64,000 nt of DNA from Haloferax gibbonsii ATCC 33959 (GCF_000336775.1 NZ_AOLJ01000015.1:124001-188000); one strand, 5' to 3'. Positions 50,748 through 60,493 are shown, numbered from the stretch's first letter. Notes: generated by a model from the letters alone, not told the origin. A program made the numbers and translations.

Positions 50748-51599
50748 ATGAGAACCCGCATTCGACGCTGGCAGGTCGTCGCGACGAGTGGCGTCGGCGT
50801 CCTGTCGGTCGTCGCGTCCCTCCTCGGACTGTTCCGGCCCGGACACTATCTCGACGCCCCGGCGTTCCGCCCACAGCTGTTCGCACAGGACGTGACGATG
50901 CTCGTGGTCGGTGTCCCCGCCTTGGCAATCGGCCTCTGGTTTACCGTTCAGGGGTCGCACCGCGGCCGGTTCGTCTGGCTCGGTGCGCTCGCCTACATGA
51001 CCTACATGTGGGCGTCGATAGGCCTGCAAGTCGCGTTCAACCAGTTCTTCCTCGGGTACGTCGCCCTGTTTTGTCTCTCGGTTTTCACTTTCGTCGGCGG
51101 CGTCGTGACGACGGACGCCGACGAGGTGGCCGAAACGCTCGTCGGCGACCTCCCGAAACGACTCTACGCCGGGTTCTTGCTGTTCGTCGCAGCGGGACTG
51201 GCGTTCCTGTGGCTCTCCGAACTCGTCCCGGCGACCCTCGCGGGGACGACGCCGCGTCTCGTCGAGGAGGTCGGCCCACAGGCCATGGCGTCTCACTTCA
51301 TCGACCTCAGCATCGTCGTTCCCGCCCTCGGACTGTCCAGCCTCTGGCTCTGGCAGGGTCGTCCGTGGGGGTACGTCCTCGCCGGCGTCGGCGTCGTGTT
51401 CGGTGCGGTCCTCGCACCGACGCTCACGCTCGGGACGTTCCTCCTCGCCACCGGCGGTGCTGTCACCGTTTCGTTCGTCTCTCTCGCGTTCACCGTGGTT
51501 CCCGCGCTCGTCGCCGCGGCGCTCGCTGTCACGTACGTGACCGCGCTCCCCAGTAACTCGGGGAGCGAGGGCGTCGGAGAGGTCGGAGGAAGAGCCTGA
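50748..51599 (+). CDS. Membrane protein with about eight helices
   Basis: 283 residues from the ATG at 50748; TTG and GTG codons directly before it could add one or two residues. Evenly spaced hydrophobic segments cover the protein, with short loops such as GLFRPGHYLDAPAFRPQLFAQD between helices 1 and 2. No transporter or enzyme motif is recognised. The 3' end of the gene contains an 8-bp hairpin (CGCTCCCC/GGGGAGCG, 51544-51551 with 51560-51567). Confidence 0.7.
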   Translation: MRTRIRRWQVVATSGVGVLSVVASLLGLFRPGHYLDAPAFRPQLFAQDVTMLVVGVPALAIGLWFTVQGSHRGRFVWLGALAYMTYMWASIGLQVAFNQFFLGYVALFCLSVFTFVGGVVTTDADEVAETLVGDLPKRLYAGFLLFVAAGLAFLWLSELVPATLAGTTPRLVEEVGPQAMASHFIDLSIVVPALGLSSLWLWQGRPWGYVLAGVGVVFGAVLAPTLTLGTFLLATGGAVTVSFVSLAFTVVPALVAAALAVTYVTALPSNSGSEGVGEVGGRA

Positions 51600-51608
51600 A
51601 TGCGTTCC

Positions 51609-51626
51609 CCGCGAGCAGGCTCGCGG
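51609..51626. terminator. Hairpin between convergent genes
   Basis: CCGCGAG (51609-51615) and CTCGCGG (51620-51626) form a perfect 7-bp stem with loop CAGG, just after the membrane-protein gene and before the end of the KaiC-like gene. No T-run follows, so termination is a guess. Confidence 0.4.
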
Positions 51627-51694
51627 AAAGCCAGTTGGTGAGCGGGGACACGGCTCGAAACGAGGCTCGCTGGGCGACCTCAACGAGGCGGGTT

Positions 51695-52816
51695 CTAGAA
51701 AATATTCGCCTGCTGGTAGACGCTGATACCCTCGTTCGTGAGTTCGTAGGGCTTGGTCTCGCGGGAGTGGTTGGCGTCGCGTATCTTCTGAATTTCGATT
51801 GCGAGCCGCGTCTCGCGGAAGTCGTCGTTTCGGACGTACTGGAGAACGAACACGGCGTCAGAGAGGTACTCGACGATACCGTGTCTGGAGACGTAGGGGT
51901 TGGACTGGTCCGCCTCGGAGGTGAGCATCGTCGTCACGCCCGCGTCCTTCAGCGACCGCGTGAAGTTGAACACCTCGCTGCGGCGCTTCGAGGGGTGGTC
52001 GTACATCATCTCCAAAAGCGAGACGGAGTCGAGGACGAGCCGGTCGGCACCGAACTCCTCGACCAGCCGCGGGAGGTCGTTTCGGATGCTCGACAGGCTG
52101 TTCGCCATCTCCACGGGGTCGAGGTCCACGACGGCCAGTCGACCCTCGGACTCGTGTTTCGAAAAGTCCCACCCCTTCTCGTCGGCGGTGTCGAGGATGC
52201 GCTCGCGGCTCTCTTCGAGCGTGATGTAGACGCCGCTGTCGCCGTCTTCGAGCGCCTTCCGGAGGAACTGTAGGCCGAACGTCGTCTTGCCGGTCCCGGC
52301 GCTCCCGATTGTGACCATGAGCGACCGCTCCGGGACGCCGCCGAGAATCATGTCGTCGAGGCCCTCGATGCCGATGTCGATGCGGTCGATGTCGGAATCG
52401 AGCTCCTCGTCGTCGAACGACGGCGGCTCCGACTCCCCCGGACCGGGGCCGAATCCGAACTCGTCGCCGGACTGCTCGCCGCCGAGGCCGCCGCCCGCGT
52501 CGGGCATCGGCGCGTTCTCGAACGCCGTGGCGAAGTCGGTCGAAAACGGGTCGTCGTCACCGTCGAAGGGGGCGTCATCGCCGTCAAGTGGGTCGCCGTC
52601 CTCGAACGACAGAGGCTCTCCGACGCCGCCGGTCCCGTTCTCGGGGGTGTCTTCCGACGGCTCGTCCGCGGGGTTCGCGACCGCATCGCTCCCGGGAGAC
52701 CCGTCGGTCTCGCCGTCGTCGCGCTGCTCGCTTTCGTCCGGGTCCGCGTCGTCTGCGTCGGTCTCGCCGTCGTCGCGCTCGCGGAGTGCCCGCTCGAACC
52801 AGTCGTCGTCACTCAC
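51695..52816 (-). CDS. HTR-like KaiC-domain ATPase with long acidic N-terminus
   Basis: 373 residues from the GTG at 52816 (MSDDDWFERALRERDDG). Residues 10-145 are Asp/Glu/Gly/Pro-rich and probably disordered. Residues 147-373 are one KaiC/RecA domain: GIEGLDDMILGGVPERS, Walker A GSAGTGKT (171-178), YITLEESRERIL (catalytic Glu pair), DRLVLDSVSLLEMMY (Walker B) and TMLTSEADQSN. Haloarchaeal single-domain KaiC proteins are often called HTR-like and suspected of signalling or motility control; the role is not established. Confidence 0.83.
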   Translation of the reverse strand: MSDDDWFERALRERDDGETDADDADPDESEQRDDGETDGSPGSDAVANPADEPSEDTPENGTGGVGEPLSFEDGDPLDGDDAPFDGDDDPFSTDFATAFENAPMPDAGGGLGGEQSGDEFGFGPGPGESEPPSFDDEELDSDIDRIDIGIEGLDDMILGGVPERSLMVTIGSAGTGKTTFGLQFLRKALEDGDSGVYITLEESRERILDTADEKGWDFSKHESEGRLAVVDLDPVEMANSLSSIRNDLPRLVEEFGADRLVLDSVSLLEMMYDHPSKRRSEVFNFTRSLKDAGVTTMLTSEADQSNPYVSRHGIVEYLSDAVFVLQYVRNDDFRETRLAIEIQKIRDANHSRETKPYELTNEGISVYQQANIF

Positions 52817-52991
52817 GGGAGCCACCACCGAACGACAGCGCGGCCGGCGTCCGTGCCTGCCATCACCTCAAGGTAGGCAGGCGTCGTGATGAACGTTTCC
52901 CGTGCGCGGAGCTACCGCGCGGCGTCGAGCAGGAGACGGGGGCGGGCGACGTGACGGTGGGCTTTTGCCCGGGGACGCCAAACCGCGGGGC

Positions 52992-53813
52992 ATGAAGGTC
53001 GGCATCGTCGCACAGAAGGGCAACAGCCGGGCCGCGTACCTCGCCGCGGACGCGAGCGAGGCGCTCGCCGAGGTCGACGCCGAGGCGGTCGTCGACGCGG
53101 CGACCGCCGAGGAGTTGGGCGTCGAGGGCGTCCCCGTCGAGTCGCTCGACGACTGCGACCTCGTGGTGAGCATCGGCGGCGACGGAACGTTTCTCTACGC
53201 CGCCCGCGGTGCCGACGGCGTCCCCATCCTCGGCGTCAACCTCGGCGAGGTCGGCTTCCTGAACGCGGTCTCGCCCGACGACGCCATCGACGAGGTGTTG
53301 GCCGAGGTCGCCGCGTTCCGCGAGGGGAGCCAGTCGATTCGGGAGGTCCCCCGCATCGTCGCCAGCGGCGACGGCTGGGAGATGGACCCGTCGATGAACG
53401 AGGTCGTCGTCCACGGGCCGCGCCGGGGTCACGGCGGCGGCGCGGACTTGGAAGTCCGCGTGAACGGCTCCGTGTACTCCGGCGGCCACGCCGACGGCGT
53501 GCTCGTCACGACGCCCGCGGGGAGCTCCGCCTACAACCTCAGCGAGGGCGGCCCGCTCGTCCACCCCGGCGTCGAGGGACTCGTCGTCACCGAGATGGCC
53601 GCCGCCGAGGGGATGCCGCCGCTCGTCGTCCCGCTCGATGCGGCCGTGACCGTCAGCGTCACCGACGCGGCGTCGGCGGTCGTCGTCGGCGACGGGCGGA
53701 CCCGGCGGACGGTGTCGCCGCCGACGGAGATACGTATCGAGCGGTCCGACTCGCCGGTTCGACTCGCCGGTCCGACCTCAGACTTCTTCGAAGCGCTCGG
53801 AAAACTCGACTGA
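52992..53813 (+). CDS. nadK: NAD kinase
   Basis: A 273-residue enzyme phosphorylating NAD to NADP. GGDGT (62-66) is the catalytic motif in VVSIGGDGTFLYAARG; NEVVVHGP and TPAGSSAYNLSEGGPLVHP form the NAD-binding site. The ATG at 52992 gives the standard start MKVGIVAQKGN; CTTTTGCC lies about 28 nt upstream as TATA element. Monocistronic. Confidence 0.92.
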   Translation: MKVGIVAQKGNSRAAYLAADASEALAEVDAEAVVDAATAEELGVEGVPVESLDDCDLVVSIGGDGTFLYAARGADGVPILGVNLGEVGFLNAVSPDDAIDEVLAEVAAFREGSQSIREVPRIVASGDGWEMDPSMNEVVVHGPRRGHGGGADLEVRVNGSVYSGGHADGVLVTTPAGSSAYNLSEGGPLVHPGVEGLVVTEMAAAEGMPPLVVPLDAAVTVSVTDAASAVVVGDGRTRRTVSPPTEIRIERSDSPVRLAGPTSDFFEALGKLD

Positions 53814-53831
53814 GCGCGCCGCCGCGGTCGG

Positions 53832-54584
53832 CTACTCCGCGAGTTCTCGTTCGCCCTCGTCGCCCGACGCCTCGGCGCGGGGGAGCGGCGTCCAGTCGAT
53901 GTCGACCACGTTGTCCGGCCGGCCGCGGAGTCCGGGTCGGGAGACGACCTCGAACGTCCGGTTTTCGGTCTCGCGGGTGAAAAGCGAGTGCGCGAGGACG
54001 TTCGCCACGTCAGCGCGCGGGACGCTCCCGCAGACCGAGTCGCCGCCCTCGCCGACGACCACGTCGGCGGTCGCGGGGGCGTCGGTGAGCGCGCCGGGCC
54101 TGATAATCGTGTGGTCGAGCGGCGCGTCTCGAAGCCGCGTCTCGCTTCGTTCCTTCGCCGAGAGGACGCCCGACGCGGTGAGAATCGCGCGGAGCGACAG
54201 CGGGAGTCCGCCCTTCGAGTCGCCGACGCCGATAGAAGACATGAGAACGAACCGCTGCGCGCCGGAGGCGGTCGCGGCGTCCACGAGGTTCTCGACGCCC
54301 GCGCCGTCGACGAGGTCGCCGCGGATTGCGTCGAATCCCGCCGAGACGCCGACCGCGGAGACGACGGCGTCGGCGTCGAGGACCGCCCGCCGGGCGTCGT
54401 CGGGGTCGAGGAGGTCGCCGACGGCGACCTCGTCCGCACCGCGCGCTCGGAGGTCGGATTCGGCGTCGGCGTCGCGGGTCAGCGCCCTGACGACGAGAGG
54501 CGTGTCCGCCAACGCGTCGAGGACGTGTCGGCCCGTCCGACCCGTCGCACCGGCGAGGAGGACGCGACCGCGATTGCGTGCCAT
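53832..54584 (-). CDS. NAD(P)-binding atypical short-chain dehydrogenase-like protein
   Basis: 250 residues. The N-terminal LLAGATGRTGRHVLDAL is the GxxGxxG dinucleotide site of the NmrA/atypical SDR group. AVVSAVGVSAGF, FVLMSSIGVGDSKGG (no YxxxK catalytic pair) and DHTIIRPGALTDAPA follow. It is likely an NAD(P)-binding sensor or isomerase-type enzyme rather than a classical dehydrogenase. Convergent with nadK; a link to NADP supply is tempting but unsupported. Confidence 0.8.
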   Translation of the reverse strand: MARNRGRVLLAGATGRTGRHVLDALADTPLVVRALTRDADAESDLRARGADEVAVGDLLDPDDARRAVLDADAVVSAVGVSAGFDAIRGDLVDGAGVENLVDAATASGAQRFVLMSSIGVGDSKGGLPLSLRAILTASGVLSAKERSETRLRDAPLDHTIIRPGALTDAPATADVVVGEGGDSVCGSVPRADVANVLAHSLFTRETENRTFEVVSRPGLRGRPDNVVDIDWTPLPRAEASGDEGERELAE

Positions 54585-54730
54585 ACCCGCGCATGGGTGC
54601 GGGGCTCAATAACCTTCGGGAACGCGTCAAAAGTCCGGGGCGGCGGCGGTCGCCGGCCGGGAGAACAGACGAGGCGAGTCGGTGAGAAATCGAGGAATCG
54701 AGTCGGGGGTTCGCGTGCGTTATCGGCTCG

Positions 54731-57700
54731 TTACTGACCCCAGTTGGCGACGACGCGCGGGCGCTCGCCGACCGGGAGCACGTCGATGTCCTCGTCGGCC
54801 GCGCCGCGCGCTTCGAGGGCCGCCTTCGCGGAGGCGTACGTCGAGAAGTAGCTGACCTCCTCTTCGACGCAGTCGATGAGCGTCTCGCGGTCGCGGGAGA
54901 CGACGAAGTCGAAGTTGTCCTCGCGGAGCATCGTGAGGAAGTCGTCGACGTCCTCGGGCGTGAGCACCTCGTAGTACTCGCCGAAGGCGTCGAGCAGTTC
55001 CTGTCCGGCCTCGCTGTCGGCGTCGGGGAACTCGGGGTCCGCGAGGTCCACGTAGATGGTGCCGTCGGCCGGAATCGGGTCGTTAGCGGCCGACTGGGCC
55101 TTCTCGTAGGCCTTCCCGAACGAGGTCGCGGTTCCCATGACCTCGCCCGTGGACTTCATCTCCGGGCCGAGACGCGGGTCCGAACCCGGCAGGCGGTCGA
55201 ACGGGAGGACGACCTCCTTGACCGACACCTGCTCGGGAATCTGCTCGCTCACGTCGAGGTCGGCAAGCGAGTTGCCGGCCATGACCTTCGCCGCGAGCTT
55301 GGCGATCGGGACGCCCGTCGCCTTCGAGACGAACGGGACGGTGCGCGAGGAACGCGGGTTGGCTTCGAGGACGTACACGTCGTTCGCACCCTCGTCGTTC
55401 TGCTTGACCGCGAGCTGGACGTTCATCAGGCCGACCGTGTCGAGGGCGCTGGCGATGTCCTCCGTGACCTCGCGGACGCGGGCCATCGTCTCGTCGTCGA
55501 GCGAGCGCGGCGGAATCATACAGGCGGAGTCGCCGGAGTGGACGCCGGCGGCCTCGACGTGTTCCATCACGCCGCCGATGAGGACGTTCTCGCCGTCGGA
55601 GACGGCGTCGACGTCGAGTTCGACGCCGTCGGCGAGGAACTCGTCGATGAGGATGGGCTTGTCGGGGGAGACGCGAACTGCCTCCTCGATGTACTCCTTG
55701 AGCTCCGCGTCGGAGTGGACGATTTCCATCGCGCGGCCGCCGAGGACGTACGACGGGCGGACCAACACGGGGTAACCGAGGTCGTTGGCGAGGTCGAGCG
55801 CCTCTGTTTCGCTGGTCGCGGAGCCGCCTTCGGGCTGGAGGATACCGAGGTCGTCCATCAGCCGGTTGAAGCGGTCGCGGTCCTCGGCGAGGTCCATCGC
55901 GTCGATGGTCGTGCCGAGAATCTCGCAGTCGACGCCGCGGCGGTCGAGTTCGGATTCGAGCGGGTGGCCGATGTTGACCGAGGTCTGCCCGCCGAACTGG
56001 AGCATGACGCCGTCGGCGTCGATGGCCTCGATGACGTCGGCGACCTCTTCTGCCGTGATGGGCTCGAAGAAGAGGCCGTCGGAGGTGTCGTAGTCCGTCG
56101 ACACCGTCTCGGGGTTGTTGTTGACGACGTGCGCGTCGATGCCCATGTCGCGGAGCGCCTGCACCGCGTGGACCGAGCAGTAGTCGAACTCGACTCCCTG
56201 CCCGATGCGGATGGGACCGCCGCCGACGACGACGACGCTCTCCATGTCGCGGTCGACGCGGAGTTCGTTACCGGCCGAGTCGCCCTCGAAGGGGCCGCGG
56301 AAGAACTCCGGTTTGCGCGCGGAGTAGTAGTACGGCGTCTGCGCGGCGAACTCGCCGGCGCAGGTGTCTACCTGCTTGTAGGTGCGGCCGGGGACGTTCT
56401 GTTCGACCTCGCCGACGCTCGTGCCGGTCGCCGCGGCGATGCTGGCGTTGGTGTGGCCGGCGGAGGCGGCGGCGGCGAAGTCGCCCTCGGAGGCGGCCTC
56501 GACCGCCTCGACGACGCGGCCGAAGCGCTCGACGTACCACTCGTGGATGTCGGTCAGTTCGACCACGTCCTCCGTGGTGTAGCCGCGTTCGAACGCCTCG
56601 AAGATGGCGTACGGGCGGTCGGGGGTCGGCGTTTCGAGGTACTCGGCTTCGAGTTCCTCGTCGGACACCTCGTCCCAGTCGGCGGCGGGGTCGTACTCGG
56701 ACGAGCGGAGCGCCTTCAGAAGCGACTCCTCGAAGGTGCGCCCGATGGACATCGCCTCGCCGGTGGACTTCATGGCCGTCGAGAGCTCGAAGTCCACGTC
56801 GGTGAACTTGTCCTTGGGCCACCGCGGGACCTTCGTGACCACGTAGTCGATTGCGGGCTCGAAGGCGGCGGTGGTCTCGCCGGTGATTTCGTTGGTAATC
56901 TCGTGGAGGCGCTTGCCGAGGGCGACCTTCGCCGTGACGCGGGCGATGGGGTAGCCGGTCGCCTTCGAGGCGAGCGCGGAGGAGCGCGAGACGCGCGGGT
57001 TCACCTCGACGACGCGGTACTCGCCGCCGGGGGTGCCGTCGTCGTGCCACGCGAACTGGATGTTACAGCCGCCCTGGATACCGAGTTCGCGGATGACGCC
57101 GAGCGCGGCGTCGCGCATCTCCTGGTGACCCTCGTCGGGGATGACCTGCGAGGGCGTGACGACCGTGGACTCGCCGGTGTGAATCCCCATCGGGTCGATG
57201 TTCTCCATGTTGCAGATGATGATACACGAGTCGTCGGCGTCGCGCATCACCTCGTATTCGAGTTCGACCCACCCGGAGATGGACTCCGTGATGAGCACCT
57301 CGCTGTTGCGCGAGAGGCGAAGTCCCTTGCGGACGCGGGAGACGAGTTCGTCCATCTCGTGGACGACGCCGGAGCCGGAGCCGCCGAGCGTGTAGGTCGT
57401 CCGCGAGATGACCGGCAGGCCGCCGACGGCGTCGACGGAGGCTTCCACGCGCTCTTCGAGGGCCTCCTCGGTGATGTTCTCGACCGCCTCGTCTTCCTCC
57501 AGCGAGATGGTCGTCGACTTCGGGACGGGCTGACCGATTTTCTCCATGCGCTGGCGGAAGAGGTCGCGGTCCTCCGTCGCGTAGATGGTGTCGAGCGGCG
57601 TGCCCATGATGTCCACGTCGAACTCCTCTAAGACGCCTTCCTCTGCGAGTTCGGCCGTGACGTTGAGTCCGGTCTGACCGCCCAGTCCGGCGATGACGCC

Positions 57701-57979
57701 GTCGGGGCGCTCGCGTTCGATAATCTCGGAGATGGCCTCGGTCGTGATGGGTTCGATGTAGACCTTGTCGGCCATCTCGGGGTCGGTCATGATGGTCGCG
57801 GGGTTCGAGTTGACGAGGACAACTCGCGCGCCTTCCTCTCGGAGCGCGCGGCAGGCCTGCGCGCCGGAGTAGTCGAATTCCGCCGCCTGTCCAATCTGGA
57901 TTGGGCCGCTTCCGATGAGCAAAATCGTCCGGTCCTCTGTACCTTGCTGAGGTCCGGTCGAGGTGTCCTCGTCAGTCAT
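54731..57979 (-). CDS. carB: Carbamoyl-phosphate synthase large subunit
   Basis: 1082 residues, full length. Two homologous ATP-grasp halves are present (LLIGSGPIQIGQAAEFDYSG and VVVGGGPIRIGQGVEFDYCS), plus the C-terminal regulatory MGS-like domain. It makes carbamoyl phosphate from bicarbonate, ammonia and ATP for pyrimidine and arginine synthesis. CarA is not adjacent, so the small subunit is encoded elsewhere. CTTATTACG on the minus strand (58002-58010) is the TATA element about 28 nt before the ATG, indicating a leaderless monocistronic gene. Confidence 0.97.
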   Translation of the reverse strand: MTDEDTSTGPQQGTEDRTILLIGSGPIQIGQAAEFDYSGAQACRALREEGARVVLVNSNPATIMTDPEMADKVYIEPITTEAISEIIERERPDGVIAGLGGQTGLNVTAELAEEGVLEEFDVDIMGTPLDTIYATEDRDLFRQRMEKIGQPVPKSTTISLEEDEAVENITEEALEERVEASVDAVGGLPVISRTTYTLGGSGSGVVHEMDELVSRVRKGLRLSRNSEVLITESISGWVELEYEVMRDADDSCIIICNMENIDPMGIHTGESTVVTPSQVIPDEGHQEMRDAALGVIRELGIQGGCNIQFAWHDDGTPGGEYRVVEVNPRVSRSSALASKATGYPIARVTAKVALGKRLHEITNEITGETTAAFEPAIDYVVTKVPRWPKDKFTDVDFELSTAMKSTGEAMSIGRTFEESLLKALRSSEYDPAADWDEVSDEELEAEYLETPTPDRPYAIFEAFERGYTTEDVVELTDIHEWYVERFGRVVEAVEAASEGDFAAAASAGHTNASIAAATGTSVGEVEQNVPGRTYKQVDTCAGEFAAQTPYYYSARKPEFFRGPFEGDSAGNELRVDRDMESVVVVGGGPIRIGQGVEFDYCSVHAVQALRDMGIDAHVVNNNPETVSTDYDTSDGLFFEPITAEEVADVIEAIDADGVMLQFGGQTSVNIGHPLESELDRRGVDCEILGTTIDAMDLAEDRDRFNRLMDDLGILQPEGGSATSETEALDLANDLGYPVLVRPSYVLGGRAMEIVHSDAELKEYIEEAVRVSPDKPILIDEFLADGVELDVDAVSDGENVLIGGVMEHVEAAGVHSGDSACMIPPRSLDDETMARVREVTEDIASALDTVGLMNVQLAVKQNDEGANDVYVLEANPRSSRTVPFVSKATGVPIAKLAAKVMAGNSLADLDVSEQIPEQVSVKEVVLPFDRLPGSDPRLGPEMKSTGEVMGTATSFGKAYEKAQSAANDPIPADGTIYVDLADPEFPDADSEAGQELLDAFGEYYEVLTPEDVDDFLTMLREDNFDFVVSRDRETLIDCVEEEVSYFSTYASAKAALEARGAADEDIDVLPVGERPRVVANWGQ

Positions 57980-58001
57980 CGTCGGAATCCAATCCGCACA
58001 T

Positions 58002-58010
58002 CGTAATAAG
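58002..58010 (-). promoter_or_regulatory. TATA box of carB
   Basis: CTTATTACG on the minus strand, centred about 27 nt before the carB ATG at 57979. Confidence 0.5.
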
Positions 58011-58123
58011 TCCGGCGAAAAATTACGAGGTCCGAAACTCGATTGCGAATTTCGAAAATGTTGCCGAACGCCGCTGTCGCGGCCGGGGAAGGCTTTTGAC
58101 GGGTATCCGAGTACCGGCTACGC

Positions 58124-59146
58124 ATGCCCGCGGTATTCACGACGCCGCCGCCGCTCGACTCCGGGAGCCGGGTCGCGGTCGTCGCGCCGTCGCGCCCCAT
58201 CGACGAACCGCACTTGGACCGCGCGTGCGCGCGTCTCCGCGACGTGTTCTCGCTCGACCCCGTCGTCTTCGAGTCCGCCCGCCGCGACTGGGAGTGGCTC
58301 CGGGACAACCCGGCGGCGCGCGCGGAGGACGTGATGGAGGCCTTCGAGGACCCGTCGATACGCGGCGTCATCGCCGTCACCGGCGGCGACGACCAGCTTC
58401 GAATCCTCCCGCACCTCGACCCTGCGCGGCTGACCGCGTCGCCGACGCGCTTCTTCGGCTTCAGCGACAACGACAACCTCCGGCTGTTCCTCTGGACCCA
58501 CGGCGTCGTGAGCTACGGCGCGACGCTCCACCCGACGCTCACCGTCGACCCCGAGCTACACCCGTACGTCGAGAGATACCTCCGCCGGGCGTTCTTCGAG
58601 CGCTCCATCGGCGTCGTCGAACCCGCCCCGGAGTGGACCGACGACTGGTTCGACTTCGACACCGAAGAACCGAGAGAGTGGCACGACAATCCGGGTCGGA
58701 CGTGGCGTGGCGACGAACGCGTGACCGGGCGACTCTGGGGCGGCAGCTTCAGCATCTTGAAGTGGCACCTCCAGACCGACCGCTACCTCCCAGACCCCGA
58801 GGAACTCGACGGGGCGGTGCTCGCGCTCGAAACCTCGGAGGACGTGCCGCTCCCACGGGAGGTCCGGTACACCCTGCGGTCGATGGGCGAACGCGGGCTG
58901 TTAGCGCGGTTCGACGGGCTCGTGGTGGGTCGCCCGCGGACGTACTCGCCCGGACTGGAGTGGGAGCCGCCGGCAGACTACGGCGCGCAGCTCCGCGCGG
59001 AGGTGCTGTCGGTCCTCGACGCGTACAACCCCGACGCGACGGCGGTGTTCGACGTGGAGTTCGGCCACGCCGACCCGACGGTTCCGCTTCCGCTCGGCGC
59101 GAAGGCGACCCTCGACCCGACGGTGGAGCGGCTTCGAATCGATTGA
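58124..59146 (+). CDS. S66 family peptidase (LD-carboxypeptidase/MccF-like)
   Basis: 340 residues with the Ser-Glu-His triad of family S66: Ser114 in FFGFSDN, Glu236 in ALETSED and His315 in FGHADP. In bacteria members trim peptidoglycan tetrapeptides or cleave microcin C7-type aminoacyl nucleotides. Haloarchaea have no peptidoglycan, so a MccF-like detoxifying or peptide-recycling role is more likely (inference). GCTTTTGAC lies about 28 nt before the ATG. Confidence 0.88.
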   Translation: MPAVFTTPPPLDSGSRVAVVAPSRPIDEPHLDRACARLRDVFSLDPVVFESARRDWEWLRDNPAARAEDVMEAFEDPSIRGVIAVTGGDDQLRILPHLDPARLTASPTRFFGFSDNDNLRLFLWTHGVVSYGATLHPTLTVDPELHPYVERYLRRAFFERSIGVVEPAPEWTDDWFDFDTEEPREWHDNPGRTWRGDERVTGRLWGGSFSILKWHLQTDRYLPDPEELDGAVLALETSEDVPLPREVRYTLRSMGERGLLARFDGLVVGRPRTYSPGLEWEPPADYGAQLRAEVLSVLDAYNPDATAVFDVEFGHADPTVPLPLGAKATLDPTVERLRID

Positions 59147-59169
59147 AAAGCGGGCGCTCGGCCCGCGCG

Positions 59170-59700
59170 CTACATGTACGGTTCGGGGTCGAGGTCGCGC
59201 TGGGCGCGGTACTGGTCGACGAACTCGCTCACGTCGAACTGGAGCATCTTCGACTCGAACTCCGAGACGACCTCGTCGTCGTCGGCGTGGCTGACGGCGT
59301 GTTCCATCAGTTCCACGACGAGTTCGACGATTATCTCGTGGAGTCTTCGAGAGTCGAAGTCGGTCACCCAGACGATGCCCGCGCCGAGTTCGCCGTCCTC
59401 GGAGACGTCCTCGGAGACGACGGCCTCGGGGAACTCCTCGAGGACGATGCCCATGAGGTGGGCCGTCCCGAACTCGGGCATGTCGTCGCTCGTGGTCTCG
59501 ATGGTCTCCTGGAGGATTTCGACGAGGAACTCCGGGAGAAATCGGTCGGGCGGGTGGACGTCCATGACGACGGCGTGGCTGTCCCCGCACGGACAGTCGA
59601 ACTCCCGTTTGCCCAAGTCGAGTTCCCGGACGCGCTTCGTCTCGCCGCAGGGGAGGTCCAAGACGGCCCCGCGGCCGCCGGGAACGCTCGGTTCAGACAT
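59170..59700 (-). CDS. DUF5815 family protein
   Basis: A 176-residue haloarchaeal protein. Three Cys (LPCGETKRV and FDCPCGDSH) form a possible metal site near the N-terminus; the rest is acidic and helical (LVEILQETIETTSDDMPEFGTAHLMGIVLEEFPE). The ATG at 59700 gives a sensible start; the longer frame is Arg-rich. Function unknown. Convergent with the S66 gene. Confidence 0.75.
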   Translation of the reverse strand: MSEPSVPGGRGAVLDLPCGETKRVRELDLGKREFDCPCGDSHAVVMDVHPPDRFLPEFLVEILQETIETTSDDMPEFGTAHLMGIVLEEFPEAVVSEDVSEDGELGAGIVWVTDFDSRRLHEIIVELVVELMEHAVSHADDDEVVSEFESKMLQFDVSEFVDQYRAQRDLDPEPYM

Positions 59701-59856
59701 ACCCGTGGGTTGCGGTTCTCTCCGTTTAAACGTCGCGTTCTTCGGAATCGTCGCGAGAGAAAAACGAGACGCCGACCGTCGGTTGCGGTCGGTCAGTCCG
59801 TCGTACTGTCGCAAAAAGCGGCGGTGACCCGGGCCGAAACGCCCGGCGGCGTCCCC

Positions 59857-60108
59857 TCAGCGGCGGCCCGAGACGTAGACGATGGGGCCGACAATGAGGA
59901 GCGCAATCCCGAGGAACAGGTAGTGAGCCTTGCCCAGCGACACCGGGGTCAGAAGGAAGATGAGCCCGAACACCGTGGTGTTGATACCGAGGACGTGCCG
60001 GGACTTCAGCGGCAGCGTTCCAACCGTCGACAGGATGAACACGAGCAACAGCGCCTGCCCGATGTTGTAGTCGAGCAGGAAGGTGTCTACGAGCTGAAGG
60101 GGAAGCAT
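59857..60108 (-). CDS. Small membrane protein with three helices
   Basis: 83 residues: LVDTFLLDYNIGQALLLVFIL, VLGINTTVFGLIFLLTPVSLG and YLFLGIALLIVGPIVYVSGRR are hydrophobic segments. It ends in two Arg on the cytoplasmic side. I do not recognise a named family. A similar-sized membrane gene lies 164 bp upstream on the same strand. Confidence 0.7.
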   Translation of the reverse strand: MLPLQLVDTFLLDYNIGQALLLVFILSTVGTLPLKSRHVLGINTTVFGLIFLLTPVSLGKAHYLFLGIALLIVGPIVYVSGRR

Positions 60109-60271
60109 TCTTGTTTTCTCGGTCGGTTCGAATCGACTATCAAAGTTCCGTTATTCTCGTTGGAAACCGGCGGTCGGTCCCCCCGATATTGGGGCGACCG
60201 GGCTGTCGGGGCGGTTCCCCCTGGGTCTGCACCGCTGTCGGCGCGGAGCGGCGTCCGGTGGTCGGCGCGCG

Positions 60272-60493
60272 CTACTGGGACGGGCCGGTGATGTCGAGCG
60301 GCCGAATCCACCCGTACCAGACGACGAAGACCATGCCCGCGTAGCCGAGGACGAACACGACCATTCCGAGGTCGGTGTAGCCAGCCTCGCCGAGGAAGCG
60401 GCGTGCCACGCCCGGGATGACGATGCCGAGCGTCACGACGGCCGCGAGGAGGAGGTTCCCCCGCGATACCAACGACTGCTTCGTCTCGCTCAT
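60272..60493 (-). CDS. Small membrane protein with two helices
   Basis: 73 residues starting MSETKQSLVSRGNLLLAAVVTLG, with hydrophobic segments at about residues 14-30 and 40-60. The open frame continues 48 residues upstream but is Arg-rich and unlike a protein, so the ATG at 60493 is used. No family recognised. The 163 bp between this gene and the next membrane gene hold no gene; CCCCGATATTGGGG (60180-60193) is a short palindrome there. Confidence 0.65.
   Translation of the reverse strand: MSETKQSLVSRGNLLLAAVVTLGIVIPGVARRFLGEAGYTDLGMVVFVLGYAGMVFVVWYGWIRPLDITGPSQ

Noticed and set aside
55538-57631. A 697-residue plus-strand open frame opposite carB
   Set aside because: Shadow composition (Val, Asp, Gly, Arg) and no motif; carB is complete on the other strand.
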